A stretch of DNA of 64,000 nt, taken from positions 24,001-88,000 of the forward strand of contig NZ_LAHO01000014.1 in assembly GCF_000987775.1 (NCBI RefSeq), given 5' to 3'. Source of the stretch: Arsukibacterium ikkense. Lineage in GTDB: Bacteria; Pseudomonadota; Gammaproteobacteria; Enterobacterales; Alteromonadaceae. The notes below the pieces were generated by a model. It saw only the letters and a program-made list of their open reading frames with translations. It did no database searches and was not told the origin of the DNA. Position 1 is the first letter of the stretch. Each line of letters begins with the position of its first letter. A program made the translations under genes and the position numbers. This document shows, in pieces, positions 44,668 to 53,638 of the stretch.

Positions 44668-46254
44668 ATGACAGCTTATCAAGATGATATCAAACACTTC
44701 GACCAGGTATGTAAAGACGCCGGTTCAGCCTGGGCTGCTATTAGCCCGGAATATGCGGCGCGGATGAAACTGCAAAATCGCTTTAAAACCGGGCTGGATA
44801 TTGCCCAGTACACCGCCGACATTATGCGGGCTGACATGGCGGCTTATGATGCTGACAGCAGTCAGTACACCCAATCGCTGGGTTGCTGGCATGGTTTTAT
44901 CGGCCAGCAAAAACTGATCGCTATTAAGAAACATTTCGGCACTACCAAGAAAAAATACCTGTATTTGTCGGGTTGGATGATTGCCGCCCTGCGCTCTGAG
45001 TTCGGGCCGCTGCCTGATCAGTCAATGCATGAGAAAACCTCAGTGCCAGCTTTAATAGAGGAGCTGTACACCTTTTTACGTCAGGCCGATGCCCGCGAAC
45101 TGGGTGGCTTGTTCAGTCAGTTAGATGACGCCACCGATGCTGCGAAAAAAGCTGAAATTCAGGCGAAAATCGATAACTTTGACACCCACGTGGTGCCGAT
45201 TATTGCTGATATTGACGCGGGTTTTGGTAATGCCGAAGCCACATACCTGCTGGCCAAGAAGATGATTGAAGCCGGTGCCTGTGCTATTCAGATTGAAAAC
45301 CAGGTGTCGGATGAAAAACAATGTGGTCACCAGGATGGCAAGGTTACCGTGCCGCATGCTGATTTTCTGGCAAAAATTAACGCCGTGCGTTACGCCTTTT
45401 TAGAACTGGGCATCGATAACGGTATTATTGTGGCGCGCACCGACTCACTGGGTGCTGGCTTAACCAAGCAAATCGCGGTAACTAATGAGCCGGGTGATTT
45501 AGGTGATTTGTATAACAGTTTCCTGGATGGTGATGTCATCAGTGGCGCCGACGATATTGCCAATGGCGATGTGGTAGTGAAAGCCAATGGCAAGCTGTTA
45601 AAACCGAAACGCTTAGCCAGTGGCTTGTTCCAGTTTAAAGCCGGCAGTGGTGTGGATCGGGTGGTACTGGATTGTATTACCTCACTGCAAAACGGTGCTG
45701 ACTTATTGTGGATTGAAACCGAAAAACCGCACGTTGGCCAGATTGCGGAGATGGTTAACCGTATTCGCGAAGTGGTGCCCAATGCTAAGCTGGTGTACAA
45801 CAACAGCCCGTCCTTTAACTGGACGCTGAATTTCCGTCAGCAGGTATTCGATGCCTGGCAGCAGGCCGGTAAAGATGTTAGCAGTTTCGACCGTGCTGCG
45901 CTGATGAGTGCAGATTACGACAGCACCGAGCTGGCGCAGGAAGCGGATGAACGCATTCGTACCTTCCAGGCAGATGCCGCAAGGGATGCCGGTATTTTCC
46001 ACCACCTGATCACCTTGCCAACTTACCATACGGCCGCGCTGTCAACCGACAATCTGGCAAAAGAGTACTTTGGTGAGGCGGGTATGCTGGGCTATGTGGC
46101 CGGAGTGCAACGGAAAGAAATCCGTCAGGGTATTGCCTGTGTTAAACACCAGAATATGTCAGGCTCTGACATTGGTGATGATCACAAAGAGTACTTCTCT
46201 GGTGAGGCGGCATTAAAAGCCGGTGGTAAGCACAATACTATGAATCAGTTTTAA
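44668..46254 (+). CDS. aceA: Isocitrate lyase
   Basis: Splits isocitrate to succinate and glyoxylate, the first step of the glyoxylate bypass. At 528 residues it is of the longer Pseudomonas-type class rather than the 434-residue E. coli form. The catalytic motif is KQCGH (KKCGH in E. coli), a variant usual in the long class, followed by QDGKVTVPH. ADIDAGFGN and IENQVSDEKQ bracket the metal site. AGAGGAAA is the ribosome site. A terminator follows at 46303. Confidence 0.97.
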   Translation: MTAYQDDIKHFDQVCKDAGSAWAAISPEYAARMKLQNRFKTGLDIAQYTADIMRADMAAYDADSSQYTQSLGCWHGFIGQQKLIAIKKHFGTTKKKYLYLSGWMIAALRSEFGPLPDQSMHEKTSVPALIEELYTFLRQADARELGGLFSQLDDATDAAKKAEIQAKIDNFDTHVVPIIADIDAGFGNAEATYLLAKKMIEAGACAIQIENQVSDEKQCGHQDGKVTVPHADFLAKINAVRYAFLELGIDNGIIVARTDSLGAGLTKQIAVTNEPGDLGDLYNSFLDGDVISGADDIANGDVVVKANGKLLKPKRLASGLFQFKAGSGVDRVVLDCITSLQNGADLLWIETEKPHVGQIAEMVNRIREVVPNAKLVYNNSPSFNWTLNFRQQVFDAWQQAGKDVSSFDRAALMSADYDSTELAQEADERIRTFQADAARDAGIFHHLITLPTYHTAALSTDNLAKEYFGEAGMLGYVAGVQRKEIRQGIACVKHQNMSGSDIGDDHKEYFSGEAALKAGGKHNTMNQF

Positions 46255-46302
46255 GACTTAACCTAAGGTTATGTTTTGCTACGTGGTCAGTGGATTGACC
46301 CC

Positions 46303-46327
46303 AGGCAGCCGCAAGGCTGCCTTTTTT
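46303..46327 (+). terminator. Intrinsic terminator after aceA
   Basis: AGGCAGCC-GCAA-GGCTGCCT stem-loop followed by TTTTT, 48 bases after the stop. Confidence 0.92.
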
Positions 46328-46401
46328 ATTCAATTAATGCGTTTTAGCATGTTATGTTGTGTAGCATTAATCAACATAAGCATTGGCAACAGAATCTGAC
46401 G

Positions 46402-49400
46402 ATGAGTAACACTTTCTTCTTTGGCGATTGGCAGGTTGACCCTGCCGCTAATACGGTGCGCAAAGGTAAGCAGCTACAACAGCTTGAACCTAAAGCCATG
46501 GATGTGTTGCTACTACTGTGCCGCCATGCCGGTGAGGTGCTCAGCAGCGATGATATTGTCAGCCATTGCTGGCCCGGTACTGCCACTGGCGATAACCCGC
46601 TGCATAAAACCATTACCCAACTGCGCAAAGCGCTGGGCGATAACGCCACGCAGCCAACATATATTGAAACCATTCGTAAGCGTGGCTACCGTACTTTGGC
46701 TGAGGTGCGTTTTCCCTCAGGGCAAGAACAAAGTGCCACGCCGCAAAGCTGGCAGCAAGGCTCACCGTTTCCGGGCTTGCAGGCCTATGACGCCCGCTAT
46801 GCCAGCGTTTTTTTTGGCCGCGGTGCGCAAATTGATACCCTGCTAAGCCGAATTGCCCAGCAAATTAAATTCGGCCGCGATTTTTGTTTGTTACTGGGCC
46901 CGAGCGGCAGCGGCAAGTCATCGTTAATTAATGCCGGGGTTATGCCTAATCTGATGCAGGCCGGCGGCTTTAATGGCGTTGAAGTGCTGTCTTTTAGCAG
47001 CCTGGACTTAGCCGATGTCAGTAAAGGCCAGTTGTATCACAGCTTAGCCAGTACCTTACTGGACTGGGAGCTGGGGCCGGAGCAAACCCCGGTGTTTAGT
47101 GGTGATAGTGCCGCCAGCCTGGCTGATAAACTGCAACAGCAACCCGAGGCGCTGCTGCAGCAGTGCCGTCAACTACTAGCCAATGGCCGCCAGTACAGCC
47201 GGCGTTTCGCGCTCTTTGTCGACCGTTTAGAGGTATTGTTATCCTCGCCAATTTTCAGCGAGCAAGAGCGCAGCGGCTTTGTTGCCCTGTTGGAGCAATT
47301 TGCCAGTAGCGGTACAGTGCTGGTGCTCAGTGCTTGTCGCAACGAATTTTATCCCAACTTAGTCGCCTACCCCAGCTTAATGGCGGGTAAAGCTAAGGGC
47401 GCTCATTTTGACCTGGCCGCACCAGGGCGTGCCGATTTGCTGCAAATGATCCGCTTACCCGCCCTGGCCGCCGGGCTGAGTTTTGAAACTGATCCTGCGA
47501 CTGCCATGCCACTGGATGAAATACTCTGCAGCGAAGCGGCCAGTAACCCCGATGCGCTGCCAATGCTGCAATATACTTTGCAGCAATTGTATTTACAGCG
47601 CAGTAGCGACAATCAGCTGCTGCTATCGGTCTATAAAGCGTTGGGCGGTATAGAGGGCGCCATTGGTAAAAACGCTGAACAGGCAATTAAAAACCTAAGC
47701 AAAGCCGAGCAGGATAGCCTGCCACGGGTGTTGTCGCTACTGGTAACCTTACGCGAAGACGAGCAAAGCATTACCAGTCGCAGCGCCCGTTTAGCGCAAC
47801 TGCAAACAGATGCTGAGCGCACTTTGGTGAATACCATGGTTGAGCAGCGCTTATTTGTGTCGCACCTGCAACAAGGCGAGCCCTGCTTTAGCATAGCGCA
47901 CGAGGCATTGTTACGGCGTTGGCCACGCGCCACCGCCTGGATCAGCGAACATTTTGATAGCTTAAGCGTAAAAAGCCGTATCGTGCATTTAAGCCAGCGC
48001 TGGCGCAGCGAAAAACAAAACAGTGCCTATTTGCTGGCCGAAGGCAAACCGTTGCAAGAAGCTTTACTGTTAAAGCAAAACCGCTTATTTCAGCTTGATA
48101 ATGAAGAAACTGAATTTATTCAGGCATCTCAAAACAAAGCCCGGTTAAAACGCTGGACCCGCCGCGGCACCATCGCCATGCTCTGCCTGCTCACCTTTAG
48201 CGCCGTAGCAATGGGGATCCGCAGTTTTAACGCCGAGCAACAAGCGCAGCAAAAACGCCTGGCAGCAGAAAACCTGTTGGGATTTATGGTCGGGGAGTTT
48301 GCCGATAAGCTGCGCAGCATTGGCCGCATGGATTTACTCGACGGTATCAGCAACAAAGCCCTGGAATACTTTACCGATTATTCTACCGATGATACCAGTT
48401 TAAGCACCGCAGCCAGGCTGCAGCATGGCCAAACCTTAGAAGCCATGGGCGAGGTGGCCTACTCGCGCGGTAAAACCGACGAAGCCAGTGCTGCCCTGCA
48501 AGCCGCCAGAGTGCAGTTAGAAGCGGTGCTTAAGCAGCAACCAGATAATCTAGAACTGTTAAAAACCCTCGGCGCTAATGCCTTTTGGCTTGGCCAAATT
48601 CAGTATGACGCCAGCAACTGGCAAGCCACCCAGCCGGAATTTGAGCGCTATTACCAGTATAGCGAGCGAATGTATCAGTTAGCGCCGGATAACCTCGATG
48701 CCATTATGGAGCTGTCTTACGCCACCAACTCGCTGGGATCATTGGCGATGAAGCAGCAGATGTTTGATAAGGCGAAGCAGAATTTTGCAGAGTCATTGCG
48801 GCTTAAATTACTGGCACTATATCAGAAGCCCGACAGTAGCCAGTTAATAGCAGACGTCGCTGATACTCGATCGTGGCTTGCCAGTGCCGTGCTGTCGCAA
48901 GGTGATCTTTCCTCCGCTATTACTATACATGAGGAATTACAACTGCAGCTTGAAGGATTTAAATCGACTTCAGAGCCCTATTTATTGGATATTTTGACGA
49001 GTAGTTATCAGTTGCTGGCCGATTTATTAGATTATCAAGGAAGAACTGCAGAAGCACTGAGCAAAGCTAAGCTTGGTTTTAGCGCTATATCAAAGGCTTT
49101 GGCACAAGACCCTGATAACAGTACCTGGAAGCGCCGCAGACATTACTATTACTTTCAAAACTTTAAGTTTCAGACAGGCCAGGATTTAGTGGAAATTGAG
49201 CGTAATTTTGCATTTAATCAAGCCGCATTAAACTTAGACCGCGAAACAATGACCCAGATTAATATTAAGGAAATTGAAGTAAGGCTTTGGCGAACAGCTG
49301 CGCAGCAGTTACAAAACTTAAACCTGTTTGCTAACAGTAAAGTTTTTGCAGATCTTGCTTATCATGCCTCTGATGAACTAACGGCGCAGTATTCAAAAAA

Positions 49401-49656
49401 TATGAGTTATATCGCTTTCTTAACAGATAGCCAGCTGCTACAAGCTAAAACTTTAGTTGCTGAAAGTCAGGATGAGGCCGCGACATCATTGTGCGAGCAA
49501 GTTCAGCGGCGTTTAGCAGATGTTGTGCAAACGAACAAGGATGCTCGATACGTTAGCGCCTACGCAAAGTCGCTTGATTGTCTTGGCATACTGGCAAGCC
49601 AACCCGAACTTATCGCACTGTTGGAAAAAAATAATATTGTGAATTATCACTTTTAA
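46402..49656 (+). CDS. Winged-helix / STAND ATPase / TM / TPR regulator
   Basis: A 1084-residue multi-domain protein. Residues about 5-98 form an OmpR/CadC-type winged helix (Trans_reg_[22 protein letters not shown]). Residues about 125-560 form a STAND-type NTPase: entry motif VFFGRG, Walker A GPSGSGKS at 166-173, Walker B-like [10 protein letters not shown]. One TM helix lies at about 589-607 and TPR-like helical repeats fill the rest. The ATG at 46402 is chosen as [10 protein letters not shown] starts the wHTH; its ribosome site is weak. The layout recalls CadC (membrane-bound DNA binder) with a STAND switch added. The last 270 residues are coded in much more AT-rich DNA. A small gene follows after 23 bases. 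Confidence 0.85.
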   Translation: MSNTFFFGDWQVDPAANTVRKGKQLQQLEPKAMDVLLLLCRHAGEVLSSDDIVSHCWPGTATGDNPLHKTITQLRKALGDNATQPTYIETIRKRGYRTLAEVRFPSGQEQSATPQSWQQGSPFPGLQAYDARYASVFFGRGAQIDTLLSRIAQQIKFGRDFCLLLGPSGSGKSSLINAGVMPNLMQAGGFNGVEVLSFSSLDLADVSKGQLYHSLASTLLDWELGPEQTPVFSGDSAASLADKLQQQPEALLQQCRQLLANGRQYSRRFALFVDRLEVLLSSPIFSEQERSGFVALLEQFASSGTVLVLSACRNEFYPNLVAYPSLMAGKAKGAHFDLAAPGRADLLQMIRLPALAAGLSFETDPATAMPLDEILCSEAASNPDALPMLQYTLQQLYLQRSSDNQLLLSVYKALGGIEGAIGKNAEQAIKNLSKAEQDSLPRVLSLLVTLREDEQSITSRSARLAQLQTDAERTLVNTMVEQRLFVSHLQQGEPCFSIAHEALLRRWPRATAWISEHFDSLSVKSRIVHLSQRWRSEKQNSAYLLAEGKPLQEALLLKQNRLFQLDNEETEFIQASQNKARLKRWTRRGTIAMLCLLTFSAVAMGIRSFNAEQQAQQKRLAAENLLGFMVGEFADKLRSIGRMDLLDGISNKALEYFTDYSTDDTSLSTAARLQHGQTLEAMGEVAYSRGKTDEASAALQAARVQLEAVLKQQPDNLELLKTLGANAFWLGQIQYDASNWQATQPEFERYYQYSERMYQLAPDNLDAIMELSYATNSLGSLAMKQQMFDKAKQNFAESLRLKLLALYQKPDSSQLIADVADTRSWLASAVLSQGDLSSAITIHEELQLQLEGFKSTSEPYLLDILTSSYQLLADLLDYQGRTAEALSKAKLGFSAISKALAQDPDNSTWKRRRHYYYFQNFKFQTGQDLVEIERNFAFNQAALNLDRETMTQINIKEIEVRLWRTAAQQLQNLNLFANSKVFADLAYHASDELTAQYSKNMSYIAFLTDSQLLQAKTLVAESQDEAATSLCEQVQRRLADVVQTNKDARYVSAYAKSLDCLGILASQPELIALLEKNNIVNYHF

Positions 49657-49679
49657 CCCCAACCATAAGGAAATACGTT

Positions 49680-50057
49680 ATGCCTTTAACTCAAGCGGCC
49701 AGTTTAATTCAGGTTGTTGTCAATCTGGAAAATGGCGAACCGGTATTTAGTTACCAAACTACCGCTGGCCAACCTTTAGCCAACGGTGATGTTACGGTAA
49801 CAGAAGCCGGTACTATTACTTACCAGCTGGTAGATAATACCGGCAAAGGCCTGAAGTTTATTGGTGTTGGTTTTATAACACCCTTTGACGGTATTATTGA
49901 TGCTATTACGGTAAGCAGCGATGGTCAGTTAGTGCAGATGTTGGATATGGACCGTAGTGCCGGTACCACTAAATTCCAATTTGTACTTACCAATAGCAGC
50001 AATACTCTGATGCTGTTGAGTCCAGATCCGCAAGTTAAAAACGAGCCCAACGGCTGA
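49680..50057 (+). CDS. DP-EP-like small protein
   Basis: A 125-residue protein without signal peptide or TM helix, rich in beta-strand-forming residues ([50 protein letters not shown]) and ending [14 protein letters not shown]. It resembles the small DP-EP family of Alteromonadales, whose function is unknown; the fold looks like a compact beta-sandwich. AAGGAAA precedes the ATG. It lies 23 bases after the STAND regulator and has its own terminator, so the two form a unit. An effector or target of the regulator is the simplest guess. Confidence 0.7.
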   Translation: MPLTQAASLIQVVVNLENGEPVFSYQTTAGQPLANGDVTVTEAGTITYQLVDNTGKGLKFIGVGFITPFDGIIDAITVSSDGQLVQMLDMDRSAGTTKFQFVLTNSSNTLMLLSPDPQVKNEPNG

Positions 50058-50090
50058 TTGCACCCACTAAGGCTGTTTCATTATCTCCCA

Positions 50091-50113
50091 AAAGCCCCGA
50101 AAGGGGCTTTTTT
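50091..50113 (+). terminator. Intrinsic terminator of the STAND/DP-EP unit
   Basis: AAAGCCCC-GAAA-GGGGCTTT with a GNRA-type loop, followed by TTTTTT run to 50113, 33 bases after the stop. Confidence 0.94.
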
Positions 50114-50218
50114 AATTGTTTAAAATCAATAAATTAAATAGGAAGGTTGTCAGAAGGTTATCGCGGTAGGTAAAGGTTAAAGTTGGCAGCAATTAAGCCA
50201 ACTAAGTAAGACTCGCCG

Positions 50219-51187
50219 ATGAAAACTGCACATAACAAAAACCAGCTGCCAGCATTGGCCATGAACGACAACGGCCTGTGGCCTGATGATAACGATATGG
50301 CAAGCGCTCTGGATGTAGCTAGTTTTATCCAGTATCTGGCCGAGGCAGTGCTGATTGTCAGCCCGGATGGGGTTATTGAATGCGCCAACGCCAAAGCCGC
50401 TTTGTTACTTAATTGCATTAGTACGCCGCTTATTGGCCGGCGCTGGCCTGAGTTTTTGCTTAGTCGTTGTCAGCAACAGTATGACGGTCTGGTAAAAATG
50501 GTAGCAAAGCGGGTACTTTCATTGCAGACGGGCCCGTCGGAATTTGCTTTACGTTGTGTCGATGGCAAGATTAAAGACATCGAGCTTACCGTGTCGTTTT
50601 TACCAGAGCCCGAAGCGAGGTTGGTATTGGTACTGCGCGATTTAACGCGTTACAAGGCAGAATGTGAGCACTTAAAGCTGCAGGCTACGACCGATGCGTT
50701 AACCGGCCTGGCCAACCGTCGTGGTTTTGACGAGCAACTGCAGCAGCAATGGCAGTTGTGTACCGATGCACGCCGGCCGCTTAGTGTGGTGATTATCGAT
50801 ATCGATTTTTTTAAGCAGTTTAATGACAGTTACGGCCATATTCAGGGCGATGCCTGCCTGCGTAAGGTAGCCGGGGCTATAGTGCAGGCAATGCCGGTAG
50901 AGGCCAAACTGGCCGCACGTTATGGTGGTGAGGAATTTGCGCTGATTTTGCCTAACCACAATGAAATACGCGCGTTAAAAGTGGCGCGCGACGTGCAGCA
51001 GATAGTGCGACAATTACAGTTTACCGACGCCGGTTTGCCGGCGGCGGTGAATGTGTCAGTCAGCCAGGGAGTGTCAACCGAAATAGGTGGCCAGTACCGC
51101 ACCAGCCAGGCGTTGCTGTGCGCAGCAGATACCGCCTTGTATCGGGCTAAATCGGATGGCCGCGACTGTATTAATACCAGTAGTTAA
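50219..51187 (+). CDS. Cytosolic PAS-GGDEF diguanylate cyclase
   Basis: A 322-residue soluble protein with a PAS domain (about 35-145; VLIVSPDGVIECANAKAALLL) and a GGDEF domain (about 155-320). The active site is GGEEF; the I-site position reads PVEA instead of RxxD, so product inhibition is probably absent. TDALTGLANRRGFDE marks the start of the cyclase. No TM helix. It is monocistronic and convergent with the S4-domain gene. Confidence 0.92.
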   Translation: MKTAHNKNQLPALAMNDNGLWPDDNDMASALDVASFIQYLAEAVLIVSPDGVIECANAKAALLLNCISTPLIGRRWPEFLLSRCQQQYDGLVKMVAKRVLSLQTGPSEFALRCVDGKIKDIELTVSFLPEPEARLVLVLRDLTRYKAECEHLKLQATTDALTGLANRRGFDEQLQQQWQLCTDARRPLSVVIIDIDFFKQFNDSYGHIQGDACLRKVAGAIVQAMPVEAKLAARYGGEEFALILPNHNEIRALKVARDVQQIVRQLQFTDAGLPAAVNVSVSQGVSTEIGGQYRTSQALLCAADTALYRAKSDGRDCINTSS

Positions 51188-51196
51188 CGGCGTTAT

Positions 51197-51424
51197 TTAC
51201 GACCCTGCTTTAAGGATCAGGGTTTCGCTGCCAAAGCTCAGGGTATCGCCGGCATTCATTTGCTTGCGCTTCTGGGTTTCGACCACACCATTTACCTTCA
51301 CCAGGCCAGCGTCAACTGCGGCTTTGGCTGCGCCACCACTACTGCATAAACCTTCAAATTTTAAAATTTTATACAGTTCTACCGGTTGCTTGCTAAGGAT
51401 CACTTCACGTTTGTTGCTGCTCAT
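51197..51424 (-). CDS. S4-domain RNA-binding protein (YbcJ type)
   Basis: A 75-residue protein that is essentially one S4 RNA-binding domain (LYKILKFEGLCSSGGAAKAAVDAG, VKVNGVVETQKRKQ). YbcJ-type members bind RNA or ribosomes; their role is not well defined. The frame ends ten bases from the end of the convergent diguanylate cyclase. AAAGG stands ahead of the ATG. Confidence 0.92.
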   Translation of the reverse strand: MSSNKREVILSKQPVELYKILKFEGLCSSGGAAKAAVDAGLVKVNGVVETQKRKQMNAGDTLSFGSETLILKAGS

Positions 51425-51448
51425 AACTTGTCGCCTTTAATGATGTTC

Positions 51449-52117
51449 TTAAGCGGGTTCGCTTAAGTTTAAATGGGGTTTACCCAGCAGATAGGCGCGG
51501 CGAAACTCGCTGAAATACTGCGCCAGCAGTCTGGCGGCCTCGGTTTCGTTGGCCAGTGCTAACACTTCAATCGCCACTTCTGCAGTACACAGCTGATGCA
51601 AGTGGGCCGCTTCGCGCAGCGCATAACGCGACGCTTGCTCGGGCTGAATGCCCAGTACCGGCATCGCGGCCAGATAGGGGCTTTTAAACATTTTTTTGGC
51701 TTCACGCCAGGTGCCATCCAGCATCACAAATAGCGGGATTTTGCCGGTGGTGGCCAGGCTAAGTGCGGCGGCATCTGGCAAGCAGCGCTCAGGTGCTGCG
51801 TATTGCTGCGGAAACACCAGCACTGGTGCATAGCGGTTATCATTTAACAGCGCCAGTAACGCTGGATCGGGCCGGGTGCGGTCCCAGACAAAAGCATGGT
51901 TATCGGCTATTACATCGCAAATCAGCCGGCCGGTATTGCTGGGTTTGTAGCACTCACCGGTATACATAATAAAACAAAAGGCGCAGTTGCCGGCAGCAAC
52001 AGGTTTGGCGGCACAAATACAAGCGTTGGCGGGCAGCAGACATTGCTCACAGCGTACCACTTTACTGCCGCGGGCATTGAATACCCGCTGCGACTTGGCC
52101 AGTTCATGTTGGCGCAA
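51449..52117 (-). CDS. DTW-domain tRNA aminocarboxypropyltransferase
   Basis: Adds a 3-amino-3-carboxypropyl group to uridine (acp3U) in tRNA, as TapT does. Motifs are the zinc-type Cys set (CEQCLLPANACIC), YTGECYKPSNTGRL and the DTW-signature variant DGTWREAKKM. The TTG at 52117 is my best start (222 residues); it begins LRQHELAKSQR, the usual beginning of the family. The frame stays open as far as 52300 but that would overlap the divergent pseudouridine synthase gene. Start confidence is low; the gene itself is certain. Confidence 0.88.
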   Translation of the reverse strand: MRQHELAKSQRVFNARGSKVVRCEQCLLPANACICAAKPVAAGNCAFCFIMYTGECYKPSNTGRLICDVIADNHAFVWDRTRPDPALLALLNDNRYAPVLVFPQQYAAPERCLPDAAALSLATTGKIPLFVMLDGTWREAKKMFKSPYLAAMPVLGIQPEQASRYALREAAHLHQLCTAEVAIEVLALANETEAARLLAQYFSEFRRAYLLGKPHLNLSEPA

Positions 52118-52250
52118 TAGTAATACAGAATTCTCGGTCAAAAGTGCGTTCGCTGGCAGCCAAAGGAGTAATTGTAAGGCTTTTATGCTAGGCTGGGCAG
52201 CCTTTTTCGTGATTTTTTGCGGATAACCAAACTGTATTGAAAACCTTATC

Positions 52251-53153
52251 GTGTCAATAGCCCTGCGCCCCTCAGAAATTACTTTGCCAGCAGTTAACAA
52301 CGGCTGGCTTACGGTACTGCAGTTTTTATGCGGTCAGTTTCCTTTTATCAGCGAAGCGGTTTGGCGCGAGCGTATAGCCGCCGGTAAGGTACACTGGTTT
52401 AACGGCGACGCTATCACACCTGATACGCCATTTTCGCCTAGTAAACGGCTGTGCTATTACCGCGAAGTGGTGGCCGAGCCACGGATCCCCTTTGCCCACC
52501 GAATCCTTTATCAGGATGCGCATCTTATTGTTGCCGATAAGCCGCATTTTTTGCCGGTAACCCCGGGCGGTGACTATGTTAATGAGTGTCTGCTCGCAAG
52601 GTTGCAGCGTGATACCGGTATTACTGATATTGCGCCGCTGCACCGCTTAGACCGCGATACCGCAGGGCTGGTGTTGTTCTCAGTGAACCCGGTTAGCCGG
52701 CCAGCGTACTATCAGCTGTTTAGCCAGGGCCAAATTAGCAAACAATATCAGGCGGTGGCCCGTTTAACGGCGGCAGCTGAAAAGGCTGAACTGCCGCAGC
52801 TCTGGCATATCGCCAACCGGATTGAGAAAAGCAGCCCGCGTTTTACTAATGCCATAGTGGCGGGCGAGGTCAATGCCATTTCGGATATTTGCCTGATAGC
52901 TAAAAACGATAACTTAGGGCTATTTCAGCTTACCCCGCATAGTGGTAAAACCCATCAGCTGCGTTTGCATATGCTAAGCCTGGGCATGCCAATTCTGCAT
53001 GATACCTACTATCCGGTGTTGCAGCCAAAGCAGTTGCCACAGTTGGCAAGGCCGCTGCAGCTGTTAGCACAACAGCTAAACTTTACCGATCCGTTAAGCC
53101 AGCGCCAGCATCAGTTTTGCAGTAAGCAGTTACTGGCGGCCTGGCCAGGGTAG
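52251..53153 (+). CDS. RluA-family pseudouridine synthase
   Basis: A 300-residue enzyme converting uridine to pseudouridine in rRNA or tRNA. The catalytic motif HRLDRDTAGL carries the essential Asp, and KTHQLRLHM is the conserved C-terminal signature. An S4-like N-terminal part (about 35-70) is short. The start is GTG at 52251. The target site cannot be assigned. It diverges from the DTW gene, another RNA-modification enzyme. Confidence 0.93.
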   Translation: MSIALRPSEITLPAVNNGWLTVLQFLCGQFPFISEAVWRERIAAGKVHWFNGDAITPDTPFSPSKRLCYYREVVAEPRIPFAHRILYQDAHLIVADKPHFLPVTPGGDYVNECLLARLQRDTGITDIAPLHRLDRDTAGLVLFSVNPVSRPAYYQLFSQGQISKQYQAVARLTAAAEKAELPQLWHIANRIEKSSPRFTNAIVAGEVNAISDICLIAKNDNLGLFQLTPHSGKTHQLRLHMLSLGMPILHDTYYPVLQPKQLPQLARPLQLLAQQLNFTDPLSQRQHQFCSKQLLAAWPG

Positions 53154-53162
53154 CGGGCTGTA

Positions 53163-53618
53163 TTAACCCGCTTGCTGGTGTTGTTGCAGCAGTTTGTCCA
53201 GCTGATTGGCAAAAGCCTGGCGATCGCTCTGGTTCAGTGGTGGCGGGCCGCCGGTATGCACGCCACTACCACGCAGGGTGTCCATAAAATCGCGCATGGT
53301 CAGTTTCTGCTTGATGGTATCGGTGCTATATAACTCGCCGCGCGGGTTTAACGCCCGGCCGCCTTTGGCCAGCACTTCAGCGGCTAATGGAATATCGGCC
53401 GTTATCACTAAATCGCCGGGGGCGCAGCGGCGGACAATTTCGTTGTCGGCTTCGTCAAAGCCGTGGGCAACCTGCAGACTACTAAGATAAGGCGAGGGCG
53501 GTACCCGGATTTGCTGGTTAGCAACCAAAATGGTGCTGATTTGCCGTTTTATCGCCGCCCGGAACAAAATGTCTTTGATCACCACCGGACAGGCATCGGC
53601 ATCTACCCAGATTTTCAT
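53163..53618 (-). CDS. yaiI: YaiI/YqxD family (DUF188) protein
   Basis: A 151-residue member of the YaiI/YqxD family, a PIN-like nuclease fold. [15 protein letters not shown] at the N-terminus holds the conserved acidic residues and Cys, followed by [11 protein letters not shown] and FMDTLRGSG. Function is not established. It ends ten bases from the end of the convergent pseudouridine synthase. Confidence 0.94.
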   Translation of the reverse strand: MKIWVDADACPVVIKDILFRAAIKRQISTILVANQQIRVPPSPYLSSLQVAHGFDEADNEIVRRCAPGDLVITADIPLAAEVLAKGGRALNPRGELYSTDTIKQKLTMRDFMDTLRGSGVHTGGPPPLNQSDRQAFANQLDKLLQQHQQAG

Positions 53619-53638
53619 TGCAATACTCTCTTATTCGT

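Noticed and set aside
52118..52300. N-terminal extension of the DTW protein
   Set aside because: It would overlap the divergent pseudouridine synthase gene, is not similar to the family, and the TTG at 52117 gives the usual length.
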